Assembly (NCBI RefSeq): GCF_016827675.1
Contig: NZ_JAERJA010000006.1
Coordinates: 124,001 to 188,000, forward strand
From: Nocardioides limicola
GTDB taxonomy: Bacteria; Actinomycetota; Actinomycetes; Propionibacteriales; Nocardioidaceae
DNA: 64,000 bases
Direction of reading: 5' to 3'
Position numbers and translations under genes: made by a program. The notes beneath the pieces were generated by a model. The model searched no databases and was not told the DNA's origin. It saw only the letters and a list, made by a program, of their open reading frames with translations. Position 1 is the first letter of the stretch. Each line of letters starts with the position of its first letter. This document shows, one piece after another, positions 45,193 through 53,558 of the stretch.

Positions 45193-46092
45193 TCACTCGG
45201 GGTCGACGGCGACGTCGTCGAGGGCGGTGTTGCGGGCGCTGGTGGAGCGGCCGAGCCGGCGTACCTCCTCGTCCATCAGTGGCAGCAGTTCGGGGGACTG
45301 GGTGTCCATCACCTTCTGCACCACCCGGCCCGCGGCGAGGTTGCGGCCCTGAGCGATCGCCGCGACCCACCCGGGCACGAAGACGTGCCGGCTCCGCTTC
45401 TCCAGGCCCTTCACGAACGCCTTCACGCAGGCATCGACCGAGGTGGTGGTGCCCAGTGGCGGCGGCATGGCGTCAAGCATCTTGCGGAACGCGGACAGGT
45501 CCTTCTTCGCGTCCTGCACCAGCGGCGTGTCGATCCAGGACATGTGCGCGGTGCCCACCCCGACGCCCTGCCAGCTCATCTCCAGCCGGAGTGCGTTGGC
45601 GAAGTGCTCGACCCCGGCCTTGCTGGCGTTGTACGCCGCCAGGCCCGGCACGGGGGTGAATGCGGCGAGGGAGGAGACCACCAGGATGTAGCCCTTGCGT
45701 TCGGTGACGCTGGGCAGCGCGGCCCGGACGGTGTGGAAGACGCCGAGCACGTTGATGTCGATGACCCGCTTGAAGGTCGTCGGGTCCACCTGGGCGACCG
45801 AGCCATAGCTGGCGATGCCGGCGTTGGCGAGCACCAGGTCGATGCCGCCGAACCGCTGCACCGCTTGGGCGACGGCAGCCTCCATCGCGGGCAGGTCGCA
45901 GACGTCGGCGACCACGGCGACCGCGTTCTCCTCGCCGAGCTCGGCGGCCAGCTCGCGCAGCGGGGCCTCGTCGAGGTCGGTGAGCAGCAGCTTGACGTTG
46001 CGGGCAGCCAGTGCCCGGGCGGTCTCGGCGCCGATGCCTCGGGCTGCGCCGGTGATGAAGGCGACCTTGCCCTCAAGCGTGGATCTCGCCAT
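45193..46092 (-). CDS. Short-chain dehydrogenase/reductase
   Basis: 299 aa. Cofactor motif FITGAARGIGAETA near residue 13, Asp after strand 2 (LLLTDLDEA, NAD preference), LANAGIASYG near 92, Ser in VVSSLAAF and YNASKAG near 157. It carries an extended C-terminus (about 45 residues past the SDR core), common in SDRs paired with EthA-like monooxygenases. It precedes that monooxygenase with an 11-bp gap, and the two are probably co-transcribed from a promoter after the upstream hairpin. Confidence 0.91.
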   Translation of the reverse strand: MARSTLEGKVAFITGAARGIGAETARALAARNVKLLLTDLDEAPLRELAAELGEENAVAVVADVCDLPAMEAAVAQAVQRFGGIDLVLANAGIASYGSVAQVDPTTFKRVIDINVLGVFHTVRAALPSVTERKGYILVVSSLAAFTPVPGLAAYNASKAGVEHFANALRLEMSWQGVGVGTAHMSWIDTPLVQDAKKDLSAFRKMLDAMPPPLGTTTSVDACVKAFVKGLEKRSRHVFVPGWVAAIAQGRNLAAGRVVQKVMDTQSPELLPLMDEEVRRLGRSTSARNTALDDVAVDPE

Positions 46093-46170
46093 GGGTGCTC
46101 CTTGTCGGCCGGCTGGTGGGGTCAGTCTCCCCCATGGAGCGGGCCGAGCGGAACACGGTGTCTCACACAA

Positions 46171-46191
46171 TCCTCCGCATCCTGCGGAGGA
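46171..46191 (-). terminator. Rho-independent terminator-like hairpin
   Basis: Perfect 9-bp stem TCCTCCGCA / TGCGGAGGA with a 3-nt loop, only 6 nt after the stop of the mycothiol-type gene. Read on the minus strand it is followed by TTGTGT, a weak U-rich run. It would separate that two-gene unit from the SDR/monooxygenase pair. Confidence 0.65.
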
Positions 46192-46197
46192 ATCGCG

Positions 46198-46962
46198 TCA
46201 GAAGAAGATCTTGGTGGCCAACAGGCCGTCGCCGTGGGCGCGTCCCGAGAGCACGCGGCAGAACTCGATCGCGTCCATGGTGATCGGTTCGCCGCCCTCG
46301 CCCTGCCGGAAGTGGCCGCCGGCCGGGCCGGTCAGCTCCAGGCTGAACGGCTGTCCGTGGCGGGTCCCCCACTCGGCGACCACGTCGGCCACGATCCGGC
46401 CGTCGGCCTCGGGATCCCAGTCGAGCTCGCGGCCGGTGGCCCGGGCGATGTCGATGCGATGCAGCCACACGTCGCGGGTGAGGATCGCGTCCATCAGGTG
46501 GCCGAGCATGATGTGGTCCGGCATCCCGGTGACCACGGAGCCGGCCGTCGGCATCGTGATCTTCATCCGGCGCATCAGTGACGGGGTCCGCATCCGACCC
46601 CGCACCGCGGCCGGGGCGATCTCACGCAACTGCGCGACCCGCTCGGTCGGGGTGAGGTCGGCGTGCTCGGCCACCTGTCGGGCGTTCATCGCATCCAGGG
46701 AGCTGCCGCCGTACTCCTTCTTGTGGCGGGCCGCCCACGCCTGGTCGCGTATCGACCGCGGCACCGAAGCGTGCCCCTTGGCGGCGCCGATCATGTGCCC
46801 GACCATGTCGGCGACCGTCCAGGCGGGGCATTCGGTGCGGGCGTTCCAGTCGCTGGCGTCGAGGTCGTCGAGCAGGGTGAGGATGCTCGTGTAGGCATGC
46901 TCGGCCAGCTCGCCTGCGTCGCTGTGGCGTTCGATCCGGGTGATTTCGCTGATGGTGGTCAC
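46198..46962 (-). CDS. Mycothiol-dependent maleylpyruvate isomerase-type (TIGR03083, DinB-fold) protein
   Basis: 254 aa. N-terminal DinB-like four-helix domain with DLDASDWNARTECPAWTVADMVGHMIGAAKG, where the His near residue 56 is a likely metal ligand; IMLGHLMDAILTRDVWLHRIDIAR near 160 supplies the remaining ligands. The C-terminal part resembles the SCP2-like domain attached in this family. Members use mycothiol or are uncharacterised. The GTG start is preceded by GAGGAG. It lies 10 bp after the CrtA-like gene. Confidence 0.85.
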   Translation of the reverse strand: MTTISEITRIERHSDAGELAEHAYTSILTLLDDLDASDWNARTECPAWTVADMVGHMIGAAKGHASVPRSIRDQAWAARHKKEYGGSSLDAMNARQVAEHADLTPTERVAQLREIAPAAVRGRMRTPSLMRRMKITMPTAGSVVTGMPDHIMLGHLMDAILTRDVWLHRIDIARATGRELDWDPEADGRIVADVVAEWGTRHGQPFSLELTGPAGGHFRQGEGGEPITMDAIEFCRVLSGRAHGDGLLATKIFF

Positions 46963-46972
46963 AGGGGGCTCC

Positions 46973-47668
46973 TCAACTGGCGGTCGCGATGTCGGGCAGG
47001 CGGGTCGCCTCGAGCGGATTGCCTCCGGAGAGGGAGCCGCTGAGGCGGGTCGGGGCATAGCGGGCGAAGAGTGACCCGTGGTTGAAGCTGCGTCGCCCCT
47101 GTTCCTTGATGGCGTGCGGGTGTTCGGGATGGGCCTTGCCGTAGGCATAGCGCTGGACGGCGTCGCTGTCTTGCCAGATCGAGACGGTGGCGGCGAAGGG
47201 GAGGCGGACCGCGGCCGTCCCCCACAGCATCCCGGGGTCCTCCACGGCGACCCGCTCGGCTGGTTTGCTGGTGCGCATGAAGCGCCCGAGTTGGGAGACG
47301 CGCAGCGCGGACATGGTGACGACGACGACCGGGCCGTCGTGCTCGACCCGCCGCTTCTTGGAGACGTCGGTGGGGAAGCCGGGCCACGACCCGTAAGCGC
47401 GTAGCGGGCGCAGCCGAGCCTCGAAGCCTCCGGTGAACCGTTGCCCGAGCCGATGGTCGGCGAGGAAGGAGTCGACGGCCTCCTCGGTGTCCCAGAAAGC
47501 GATCAACACGTTGCGTCGCAGCGGCATCAGCGGGCCTGCGGCCAGGGGCACGGCCAGCGCCGTCGTACCCCAGCGCATCCCGGGAACCTGGGCGCGACCT
47601 ATCCGACGCATGGTGGTGCCGACGCTGCTCCAGGGCTTCGCGTCCACGGCGTGCACAGTGGCGAGCAT
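46973..47668 (-). CDS. Spheroidene-monooxygenase-like (CrtA-like) protein
   Basis: 231 aa. It shares the CrtA-type pattern of two ferredoxin-like halves: NVLIAFWDTEEAVDSFLADH in the first, and a second with GTAAVRLPFAATVSIWQDSDAV, then YAYGKAHPEHPHAI and FARYAPTRLSGSLSGGNPL at the end. CrtA adds oxygen to acyclic carotenoids, but no carotenoid gene is present here. The protein may act on another hydrophobic compound. It is the first gene of the leftward unit facing the TetR gene and its operator. Confidence 0.72.
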   Translation of the reverse strand: MLATVHAVDAKPWSSVGTTMRRIGRAQVPGMRWGTTALAVPLAAGPLMPLRRNVLIAFWDTEEAVDSFLADHRLGQRFTGGFEARLRPLRAYGSWPGFPTDVSKKRRVEHDGPVVVVTMSALRVSQLGRFMRTSKPAERVAVEDPGMLWGTAAVRLPFAATVSIWQDSDAVQRYAYGKAHPEHPHAIKEQGRRSFNHGSLFARYAPTRLSGSLSGGNPLEATRLPDIATAS

Positions 47669-47739
47669 CAGCCTCTCCCTTCGGTGTTGGCCTGCGGCCG
47701 TCGAACGAGGTACGCCGAGGATGGCGCCCGACCTGACGA

Positions 47740-47754
47740 CCTAACAATGTTAGG
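47740..47754. promoter_or_regulatory. TetR operator, primary palindrome
   Basis: CCTAACAATGTTAGG is a perfect 7-bp inverted repeat around one central base, in the gap between the CrtA-like gene and the divergent TetR gene. Confidence 0.75.
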
Positions 47755-47793
47755 CTGACAGGTGAGAAGTCGATCCGTCAAGACCTTTCCGTA

Positions 47794-47802
47794 CTAAGTT
47801 AG
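47794..47802. promoter_or_regulatory. TetR operator, secondary site
   Basis: CTAAGTTAG repeats the core of the primary palindrome with shorter spacing and overlaps TAAGTT, a possible -10 of the TetR gene. It suggests autoregulation. Confidence 0.55.
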
Positions 47803-47812
47803 GCTGGGTGGG

Positions 47813-48424
47813 GTGAGGGCATCGGCATCGCGTAGCGCACCCACGAACGAGCGGGAGGCTCCCATCGACACTCCGCACCGCGCACAGACCCGCGCCCGGA
47901 TCCTCGACGCGGCCTGGAAGCTGGCCCGCGCCCAGGGTCTGGCCGGCTGGTCCCTGCGCGACCTGGCTGCCGAGGTGGGGATGCGGGCGCCGTCGCTGTA
48001 CGGGTACTTCGACAGCAAGGAGCAGATCTACGACTCGATGTTCGCGCAGGGGTACGCCGACCTGCTGGCCGTCAGCGGCGCGGTCGAACTCAGCGACGAG
48101 CCGCACGAGGCAGTACGACAGATGGCCCGCGTGTTCGTCGACTTCGCGGTGGCCGACCCCGCCCGGATGCAGTTGCTGTTCTGGAGGGTGATCCCAGGAT
48201 TCACCCCCTCACCGACGTCGTACGGACTGGCCGAGGAGGCGCTGACGAAGGCGGTCGACGTGCTCGCCGCCGCCGGTCACGCCGGTCAGAGCGCCCTGGA
48301 CCTGTGGACGGCGTTGCTCACCGGTCTGGTCACCCAGCAGGTCAGCAATGACCCGGGGGGCGACCGGTGGGTGCGCCTGGTCGACGAGGCGGTGGACATG
48401 TTCCTGGCCGCGGAGCGGGTCTGA
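47813..48424 (+). CDS. TetR family transcriptional regulator (EthA-like cluster)
   Basis: 203 aa. HTH at about residues 22-68 (TRARILDAAWKLARAQGL, LRDLAAEVGMRAPSLYGYFDSKEQIY), then a TetR_C-type ligand domain. The GTG start has no clear Shine-Dalgarno. Two TTAG-type palindromes lie upstream, between it and the CrtA-like gene, so it probably represses the leftward oxidative cluster and itself. The stop overlaps the DUF1905 start (TGATG). Confidence 0.9.
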   Translation: MRASASRSAPTNEREAPIDTPHRAQTRARILDAAWKLARAQGLAGWSLRDLAAEVGMRAPSLYGYFDSKEQIYDSMFAQGYADLLAVSGAVELSDEPHEAVRQMARVFVDFAVADPARMQLLFWRVIPGFTPSPTSYGLAEEALTKAVDVLAAAGHAGQSALDLWTALLTGLVTQQVSNDPGGDRWVRLVDEAVDMFLAAERV

Positions 48425-48732
48425 TGGACTTCGAGTTCGTCGGCGAGCTCGTCGAGTGGCGCGGGCCGGCGCCGTTCCACTTCGTCCGGGTCCCGGTCGC
48501 TGACAGTGAGGACATGAAGGACGCCGGCCGCGACCTGCTCTACTGGGGCCAGTTGCCGGTCACCGTGCTGATCGGAGAGACCGAGTTCGGCACCGCGATG
48601 TGGGAACGCGAAGGCGCCTACCTGCTGCCGGTCAAGGCCGACGTACGCCGGGCCGAGGGGCTGACGCTGGGCGACCTGGTCCCGGTGGCGCTGCGGCTCG
48701 GCAAGGACGAGGCTGGGGCGCCTCCGGCATAG
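48424..48732 (+). CDS. DUF1905 domain protein
   Basis: 102 aa. Matches DUF1905: FVGELVEWRGPAPFHFVRVP at the start, YWGQLPVTVLIGETEFGTAMW in the middle, and a closing GLTLGDLVPVALRL. The domain is a small beta-barrel of unknown role, often fused to a bacteriocin-protection (YdeI/OmpD) domain, which is absent here. It is coupled to the TetR stop by one shared base. Confidence 0.85.
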   Translation: MDFEFVGELVEWRGPAPFHFVRVPVADSEDMKDAGRDLLYWGQLPVTVLIGETEFGTAMWEREGAYLLPVKADVRRAEGLTLGDLVPVALRLGKDEAGAPPA

Positions 48733-48740
48733 TGGAGGCC

Positions 48741-49280
48741 ATGCCCACCCGCCGCAGGAGTCTGCTCTGGCCACTGGCCGTCGCCTTCGTGGTGATGCCT
48801 CTGGTGGAGGTGTTCGTGCTGATCCAGGTCGGCCGGATGATCGGTGTCGGGTGGACGTTGCTGGCCCTGATCGCGGTCAGCGTGGTGGGTGCCTGGCTGG
48901 TGAAGCGCGAGGGGGTCCGGGCCTGGCGGCAACTCGTCGACGCCTTCGCTGCCGGTCGGGTGCCGGCCAGGGAGATCGCCGACGGCGCATTGATCCTGAT
49001 CGGTGCCACCCTGATGCTCACGCCCGGCTTCGTCACCGACGCCCTCGGAGCGTTGCTGATCCTGCCGGTGACCCGGCCGCTGTTCCGTCGGATGCTCACC
49101 GCGTTGGTGGGCCAGCGGATCGTGCTGGCGATGGTGCCCCCGGATCCGGTCCGTGGCTATGGCGATCCCCGGCCCGGGGGATCGATGCCCGGGGGATCGA
49201 TGCCGGGGGGAACGATGCCGGGCGACGTGGTGCCGGGCGATGTGGTCCCGGGCGACGTCGTCGACGACGATGACCGTTGA
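48741..49280 (+). CDS. fxsA: FxsA family membrane protein with repeat tail
   Basis: 179 aa. FxsA core with hydrophobic helices at about residues 10-30, 35-52 and 85-110: PLVEVFVLIQVGRMIGVGWTLLALI, and GALILIGATLMLTPGFVTDALGALLILP. In E. coli FxsA relieves F-plasmid exclusion of phage T7. After residue 144 the tail is six pentapeptide repeats (PGGSM/PGGTM three times, PGDVV three times) and DDDD. GGAGG precedes the ATG closely, and CATAGT sits 7 nt upstream. It overlaps the next gene by 11 bp. Confidence 0.88.
   Translation: MPTRRRSLLWPLAVAFVVMPLVEVFVLIQVGRMIGVGWTLLALIAVSVVGAWLVKREGVRAWRQLVDAFAAGRVPAREIADGALILIGATLMLTPGFVTDALGALLILPVTRPLFRRMLTALVGQRIVLAMVPPDPVRGYGDPRPGGSMPGGSMPGGTMPGDVVPGDVVPGDVVDDDDR
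49173..49262 (+). repeat. Coding 15-bp tandem repeat (six units)
   Basis: Six 15-bp units, three PGGSM/PGGTM-type then three PGDVV-type, in the 3' part of fxsA. Frame-preserving like the tail repeat of the MpaB-type gene. Confidence 0.8.
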
Positions 49281-50370
49281 GCTGAGCCGGACCGACGCTC
49301 ATCGGATCGCGGTCACCGCGCAACTGCTCGCCCGGCCACGGCCGGTCGACCTGCTGGCCATGCTGGGTCACCTCACCGTCGTGCAGGCCGACCCGACCGC
49401 GGTGGTCGCGGAGAACGCCGACCTGGTCTGCTGGAGCCGGCTCGGTGCGGCGCACCGGATCGGGGACCTGGACGCCGCCATCGCGGCCGGCACCGTGGTG
49501 GAGTTCCAGGGGCTGCTGCGGCCGGCCGGGGACATCGCGCTCTTCACGGCGGAGATGGCGCAATGGCGTGGCTCGGAACCCTTCGGCGACTGGCGGGACA
49601 CCTCGCGCGGCTGGCTGGTGGCCAATGAGGACTGTCGCCGCGACATCCTGGCGCACCTGGAGTCCGAGGGGCCGTCGCCGTCCACCGCGCTCCCGGACAC
49701 CACGGTGGTGCCGTGGCAGTCGTCGGGCTGGAACAACGACCGCAACGTGCGGATGATGCTCGACCTGATGGAGCGTCGCGGAGACGTCGCGGTGGCCGGG
49801 CGGGACGGCCGGGAGCGCCTCTGGGAGGTCGCCGAACGGGTCTACCCACCCACCCTGGAGGTCGGCTACGACGAGGCACTTCGGGAGCGCGCCCAACGGC
49901 GACTGATCGCCCTCGGGGTCGCCCGGCCGGCCAGCACCAAGGTCCCCGGGGAGCCCAATCACGTCGGTGACGTCGGGGAGCCGGCGGTGATCGAGGGGCT
50001 CCGGGGCCGATGGCGGGTGCACCCGGCGTACCTCGAAGCGCCGTGGGAGCCGCGGGCGGCGCTGCTCTCTCCGCTGGACCGGCTGGTCTTCGACCGGAAG
50101 CGGATGGCCGAGCTCTTCGACTTCGACTACCAGTTGGAGATGTACAAGCCGAAGGCGAAGCGGCGCTGGGGCTACTGGGCGATGCCGATCCTGTACGGCG
50201 ACCGGCTGATCGGGAAGCTTGACGCCACCGCCGACCGACGCGAGGGGGAGCTCCGGGTGGATCGGGTGCACCGCGACGAGGTGTGGCCCGAGGAGGTGGC
50301 GGCCGCGGTGACCGCCGAGATCGAGGCCCTCGCCGACTGGTTGGGGCTGGCCCTGGTCCGGTTGGACTGA
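49270..50370 (+). CDS. YcaQ/AlkX-like winged-helix DNA glycosylase family protein
   Basis: 366 aa. Matches the winged-helix DNA-binding (YcaQ) family: an N-terminal HLTVVQADPTAVV carries the Q-x-D motif whose Gln and Asp are catalytic in E. coli YcaQ. Later features are NRVRM-like NNDRNVRMMLDLMERRGDV, LLSPLDRLVFDRKRMAELFDFDY, and YKPKAKRRWGYWAMPILYGDRLIGKLD near 300. E. coli YcaQ unhooks interstrand crosslinks. Here the middle residue of the motif is Ala rather than Ile or Val. It begins inside the end of fxsA. Confidence 0.85.
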   Translation: MTVELSRTDAHRIAVTAQLLARPRPVDLLAMLGHLTVVQADPTAVVAENADLVCWSRLGAAHRIGDLDAAIAAGTVVEFQGLLRPAGDIALFTAEMAQWRGSEPFGDWRDTSRGWLVANEDCRRDILAHLESEGPSPSTALPDTTVVPWQSSGWNNDRNVRMMLDLMERRGDVAVAGRDGRERLWEVAERVYPPTLEVGYDEALRERAQRRLIALGVARPASTKVPGEPNHVGDVGEPAVIEGLRGRWRVHPAYLEAPWEPRAALLSPLDRLVFDRKRMAELFDFDYQLEMYKPKAKRRWGYWAMPILYGDRLIGKLDATADRREGELRVDRVHRDEVWPEEVAAAVTAEIEALADWLGLALVRLD

Positions 50371-50387
50371 GAACCCTCCTCGGCGAC

Positions 50388-50960
50388 CTACGCTGCCTCG
50401 CCGGGTCGATCGCCGGGTCGATCCCCTGAGTCACCTCGCGGCCCGAGCCACGCCAGCGTTGCGATCAGTCCCAGCGTCCCGACGATCAGCAGCATCGGCG
50501 CCTCGAACGAGCCCGCTGCCGAGATCGCCAGCGAGCCGATCCCGACGGTGATGGCAGCGACCCCCAGCAGGTCGCGCAACCCCCGGCGCAGCACCGCCGC
50601 CGGGATCCGGATCCCCCAGGGACCGACCGCCGCCTGCGCCACCACCGCATGGAACCCCACGCAGCACAGCGCCGCCGGCAGCACCCACGGGGTCAGCGGG
50701 TCGGCGACGACGACGGCCCACCAGCCACCGAAGCCGAGCAGCGTGACCAGCCCACCGAGGCCATCGGGGAAGGTGGCGGTCCAGGCCACCGCTGCCGCCA
50801 GCACGATCGCCGGCCACAGCAGGGTGCCCGGCGCCGCCCGGGCCAGTGCCAGTACCGCCCCCGCCATCGGCAGCAGCAGCGCGGCCGCGGTGAGCGCTCG
50901 CGCCCAGGTGAGCCGGAACAGGGGTCGTCGGTCCGGTCCGAGCACCACCAGGCTGCTCAT
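50388..50960 (-). CDS. Membrane protein at the end of the MoxR/DUF58 operon
   Basis: 190 aa with five to six hydrophobic segments (first at about residues 20-42) and an Asp/Gly/Arg tail containing GDRPGDRPGE. No family recognised. The ATG overlaps the DUF58 stop, so it is the last gene of the operon. In related operons this place is taken by DUF3488/transglutaminase genes, which are not seen here. Confidence 0.7.
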   Translation of the reverse strand: MSSLVVLGPDRRPLFRLTWARALTAAALLLPMAGAVLALARAAPGTLLWPAIVLAAAVAWTATFPDGLGGLVTLLGFGGWWAVVVADPLTPWVLPAALCCVGFHAVVAQAAVGPWGIRIPAAVLRRGLRDLLGVAAITVGIGSLAISAAGSFEAPMLLIVGTLGLIATLAWLGPRGDSGDRPGDRPGEAA

Positions 50961-52237
50961 CGGGCCACCACCCGGGGAGCTCCCGCACGCCGGGTCAGGT
51001 CGCGCAGCACATGGTCGAGGTCATGCGCGCCGGTCCAGGCGACCACCGGGACCCCCAGCGCGGCCAGCCGGTCGAGCTCGACCCGGCGCTCCAGCATCCG
51101 CAGTCGCCAGGCCAGCACCAGGGCCGGATCGTCGCTGTCGGTGGTCACCTCGTCGGGCATCGTGTCCACCACCACGACGTCGATGCCGGCCCTGGTCAGG
51201 ATCGCCACCTGGTGGGTGGCTGCCGGGTCGATGAGTGGTGTCAGCATCAGCGCCAGCGTGCCCGCGGTCAGTCCCTGGCGGGCGGCCAATGCATCCTCAC
51301 CGCGGGCCGAGCCGGGCTCCACCAGACAGAGCGTGTCGAGGATCCGCCGCAGTTGCAGGCGCCCCGACGCCGCGGGCACCCGGGTCACCCCCCAGGCCCC
51401 GAAGACGCGCAGGCCGACCCGGTCGCCGCGGCGCAGGAAGTGCTCGGCGAGCGCGGCGGCGGCCCGCACCGTCAGATCCATGCTGCTGTGCCGGCCGGGG
51501 TGTCCGGCGCCGACGTCGTTCACGGCGTCGACCAGCACCATCACCTGGGTGTCCTCGTCGGCATGGGTGGCGGTGACGTGCAGTTGGCCGGTGCGCGCCG
51601 ACACCGGCCAGTGCACCCGCCGGATCCGGTCCCCGACCTGGAACGGCCGGACCTTGGCGAACTCGGTGCCCTCACCGGTGCGCGACGCCCGTTCCATGCC
51701 GACCAGCCCTCGCGGATGCGGCGCCGGTGCCGCAGAGTCGAAGGGCGGGGTCACTGGCAGCACGGTCAGTTCCAGCGGCGGGATCGACACCGGTCCCCAC
51801 CGCCAGGCGCACCATCGGTCGTACGCCGCCACTCCGGGTTCGCCGAGGGTACGGCGGCCCCAGCGGGTGGCGCGCAGGGTGATCGCGGCGGTGGCGACAC
51901 CGTCGTCGTCGGTGGGGACCAGGCAGCCGTCCTCGGGGTCGACGTCCAGCCACCGCTGCGGCGGGTGCACCGCCACCAGGCTGCCTCGCGGTGGCAGCCC
52001 GCTCACCCGCGCCTGCCAGCTCAGCTCTTCGTCCTCGTGGACGGTGAGCCGGCCCGGTGCCGGCGGCGGAACGGGGTCGGATCCCGGCCGGGTGGCGAAT
52101 CCCCAGATCGCGACCAGTGCCAGCCCGGTGGCCAGGGTGGCCAGGTCCGGACGGCCCAGGGCCACGCCGAAGGCCAGCATCCCGAAGCCGGCGACGGTGG
52201 CCCGTAGATGCGCGTGGGTGGGCCGCCAGCCGGTCAT
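50957..52237 (-). CDS. DUF58 domain protein
   Basis: 426 aa. Two N-terminal membrane helices (about 12-45), a beta-rich region, then the DUF58 hallmark GTEFAKVRPFQVGDRIRRVHWPVSARTGQLHV near residue 195, followed by a von Willebrand A-like domain (VMVLVDAVNDVG; LTVRAAAALAEHFLRRGDRVGL). DUF58 proteins act with MoxR ATPases, probably in assembling extracytoplasmic complexes. It overlaps the MoxR gene by 4 bp (ATGA). Confidence 0.9.
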   Translation of the reverse strand: MTGWRPTHAHLRATVAGFGMLAFGVALGRPDLATLATGLALVAIWGFATRPGSDPVPPPAPGRLTVHEDEELSWQARVSGLPPRGSLVAVHPPQRWLDVDPEDGCLVPTDDDGVATAAITLRATRWGRRTLGEPGVAAYDRWCAWRWGPVSIPPLELTVLPVTPPFDSAAPAPHPRGLVGMERASRTGEGTEFAKVRPFQVGDRIRRVHWPVSARTGQLHVTATHADEDTQVMVLVDAVNDVGAGHPGRHSSMDLTVRAAAALAEHFLRRGDRVGLRVFGAWGVTRVPAASGRLQLRRILDTLCLVEPGSARGEDALAARQGLTAGTLALMLTPLIDPAATHQVAILTRAGIDVVVVDTMPDEVTTDSDDPALVLAWRLRMLERRVELDRLAALGVPVVAWTGAHDLDHVLRDLTRRAGAPRVVAR

Positions 52238-53220
52238 GAGCCCCGCCCGGTGGCCCGGGCCGCGACTCCCCGTGCGGTCGGTGCTGGCACGGTGCCCAGC
52301 ACGGACGTCACCACCGAGGCGCCGGACACATCGCTCATCCACAGCTCGGGACGGATGGTGATCCGGTGCGCCAGTGCCGGCACCGCGACCGCCTTGACGT
52401 CCTCGGGGACCACGTAGTCGCGGCCGGCGATCACGGCGTACCCCCTGGCGACCAGCATCAGCGCGAGTCCGCCGCGCGGGGAGGAGCCGACCAGGGTGTG
52501 ATGGTGCTCGCGGGTCGCGGTGGCCAGCGCCACGCAGTAGCGGCCGATGTCTGGGTCGACGGTGACCGTCTCGACCGCGGCCTGGATGGACAGCAGTTCC
52601 TCGGGGCCGACCACCTGCGGCACCTGCTGCTCCTCGCGTTGGCGGTGCAGGCGACGCCGCAGCACCTCCCACTCCTCGTCCGCAGTGGGGTACCCGAAGC
52701 CGACCCGGAGCAGGAACCGGTCGAGTTGGGCCTCGGGTAGCGGGTAGGTGCCCTCGTACTCGATCGGGTTGGCGGTGGCCAGCACATGGAACGGGGGTGC
52801 CAGGGCGAAGGTCTCGCCCTCGACGGTGATCTGGCGTTCCTGCATCGCCTCCAGCAGCGCCGCTTGGGTCTTCGGGGGCGTGCGGTTGATCTCGTCGGCG
52901 AGCAGCAGTCCGGTGAACAGCGGTCCCGCACGGAACGTGAACTCGGCGGTGCGCTGGTCGTAGATGAACGACCCGGTCAGGTCGGCCGGCAGCAGGTCGG
53001 GGGTGAACTGGACGCGGGTGAACTGCAGGCCGAGTGCCTGGGCGAAACTCCGGGCGGCCAGCGTCTTGCCGAGGCCGGGGAAGTCCTCGAGCAGGACGTG
53101 ACCGCCGGCCAGGATGCCGCTGAGCACCAGGGTCAGCGGCTCCCGTTTGCCGACCACGGCCGTCTCCACCGCGTCCAGCACGGCAGTGGCCCGCTCCGCG
53201 GCGTCGGTGATGGGGTTCAT
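52234..53220 (-). CDS. MoxR family AAA+ ATPase
   Basis: 328 aa. Walker A EDFPGLGKT near residue 46, Walker B LLLADEINRTPPKTQAALLEAM near 107, sensor 1 in LATANPIEYEGTYPLPEAQLDRF near 148, and the C-terminal lid with sensor 2 arginine in GSSPRGGLALM near 250. MoxR ATPases are chaperone-like and pair with DUF58/VWA proteins. Both neighbours overlap by 4 bp. Confidence 0.94.
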   Translation of the reverse strand: MNPITDAAERATAVLDAVETAVVGKREPLTLVLSGILAGGHVLLEDFPGLGKTLAARSFAQALGLQFTRVQFTPDLLPADLTGSFIYDQRTAEFTFRAGPLFTGLLLADEINRTPPKTQAALLEAMQERQITVEGETFALAPPFHVLATANPIEYEGTYPLPEAQLDRFLLRVGFGYPTADEEWEVLRRRLHRQREEQQVPQVVGPEELLSIQAAVETVTVDPDIGRYCVALATATREHHHTLVGSSPRGGLALMLVARGYAVIAGRDYVVPEDVKAVAVPALAHRITIRPELWMSDVSGASVVTSVLGTVPAPTARGVAARATGRGS

Positions 53221-53558
53221 GCGTCCTCCTCGAGTACGGCGAGCAGGTCGGTCAGCTCCTGGCGGTAGCGATCCGGGTCGGCCAGCGGCGGGTCGGTGAG
53301 GAACCGGCGTACCCGCGAGTCGGAGTCCCGGTGCAGTCGGGCCGCCAGCATGGTCACCACCTTGTGGGTCTCGTGCTGGTCCCGGGAGCCGACCAGTCGG
53401 ACCAGTTGGGTCAACCGCTGGTCGCGGGCGCGTTCCTCGCGGGTGGCCAGCGGCGTCTCGCCGGGCCATTCCACGCCGATCACGGTGTCGGCCAGCCGCC
53501 CCGCGCTCCACAGCACGCCGAGCAGGGCGGCGGTCAGGGCCAGCCACAGCAGCGTCAT
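53217..53558 (-). CDS. Small membrane-anchored protein of the MoxR operon
   Basis: 113 aa. One N-terminal membrane helix (LLWLALTAALLGVLWSAG), then a soluble helical, arginine/aspartate-rich domain (ERARDQRLTQLVRLVGSRDQ; YRQELTDLLAVLEEDA). No family recognised. It lies between the DUF4129 and MoxR genes with 4-bp overlaps on both sides, so it is a constant part of the complex by position. Confidence 0.72.
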   Translation of the reverse strand: MTLLWLALTAALLGVLWSAGRLADTVIGVEWPGETPLATREERARDQRLTQLVRLVGSRDQHETHKVVTMLAARLHRDSDSRVRRFLTDPPLADPDRYRQELTDLLAVLEEDA

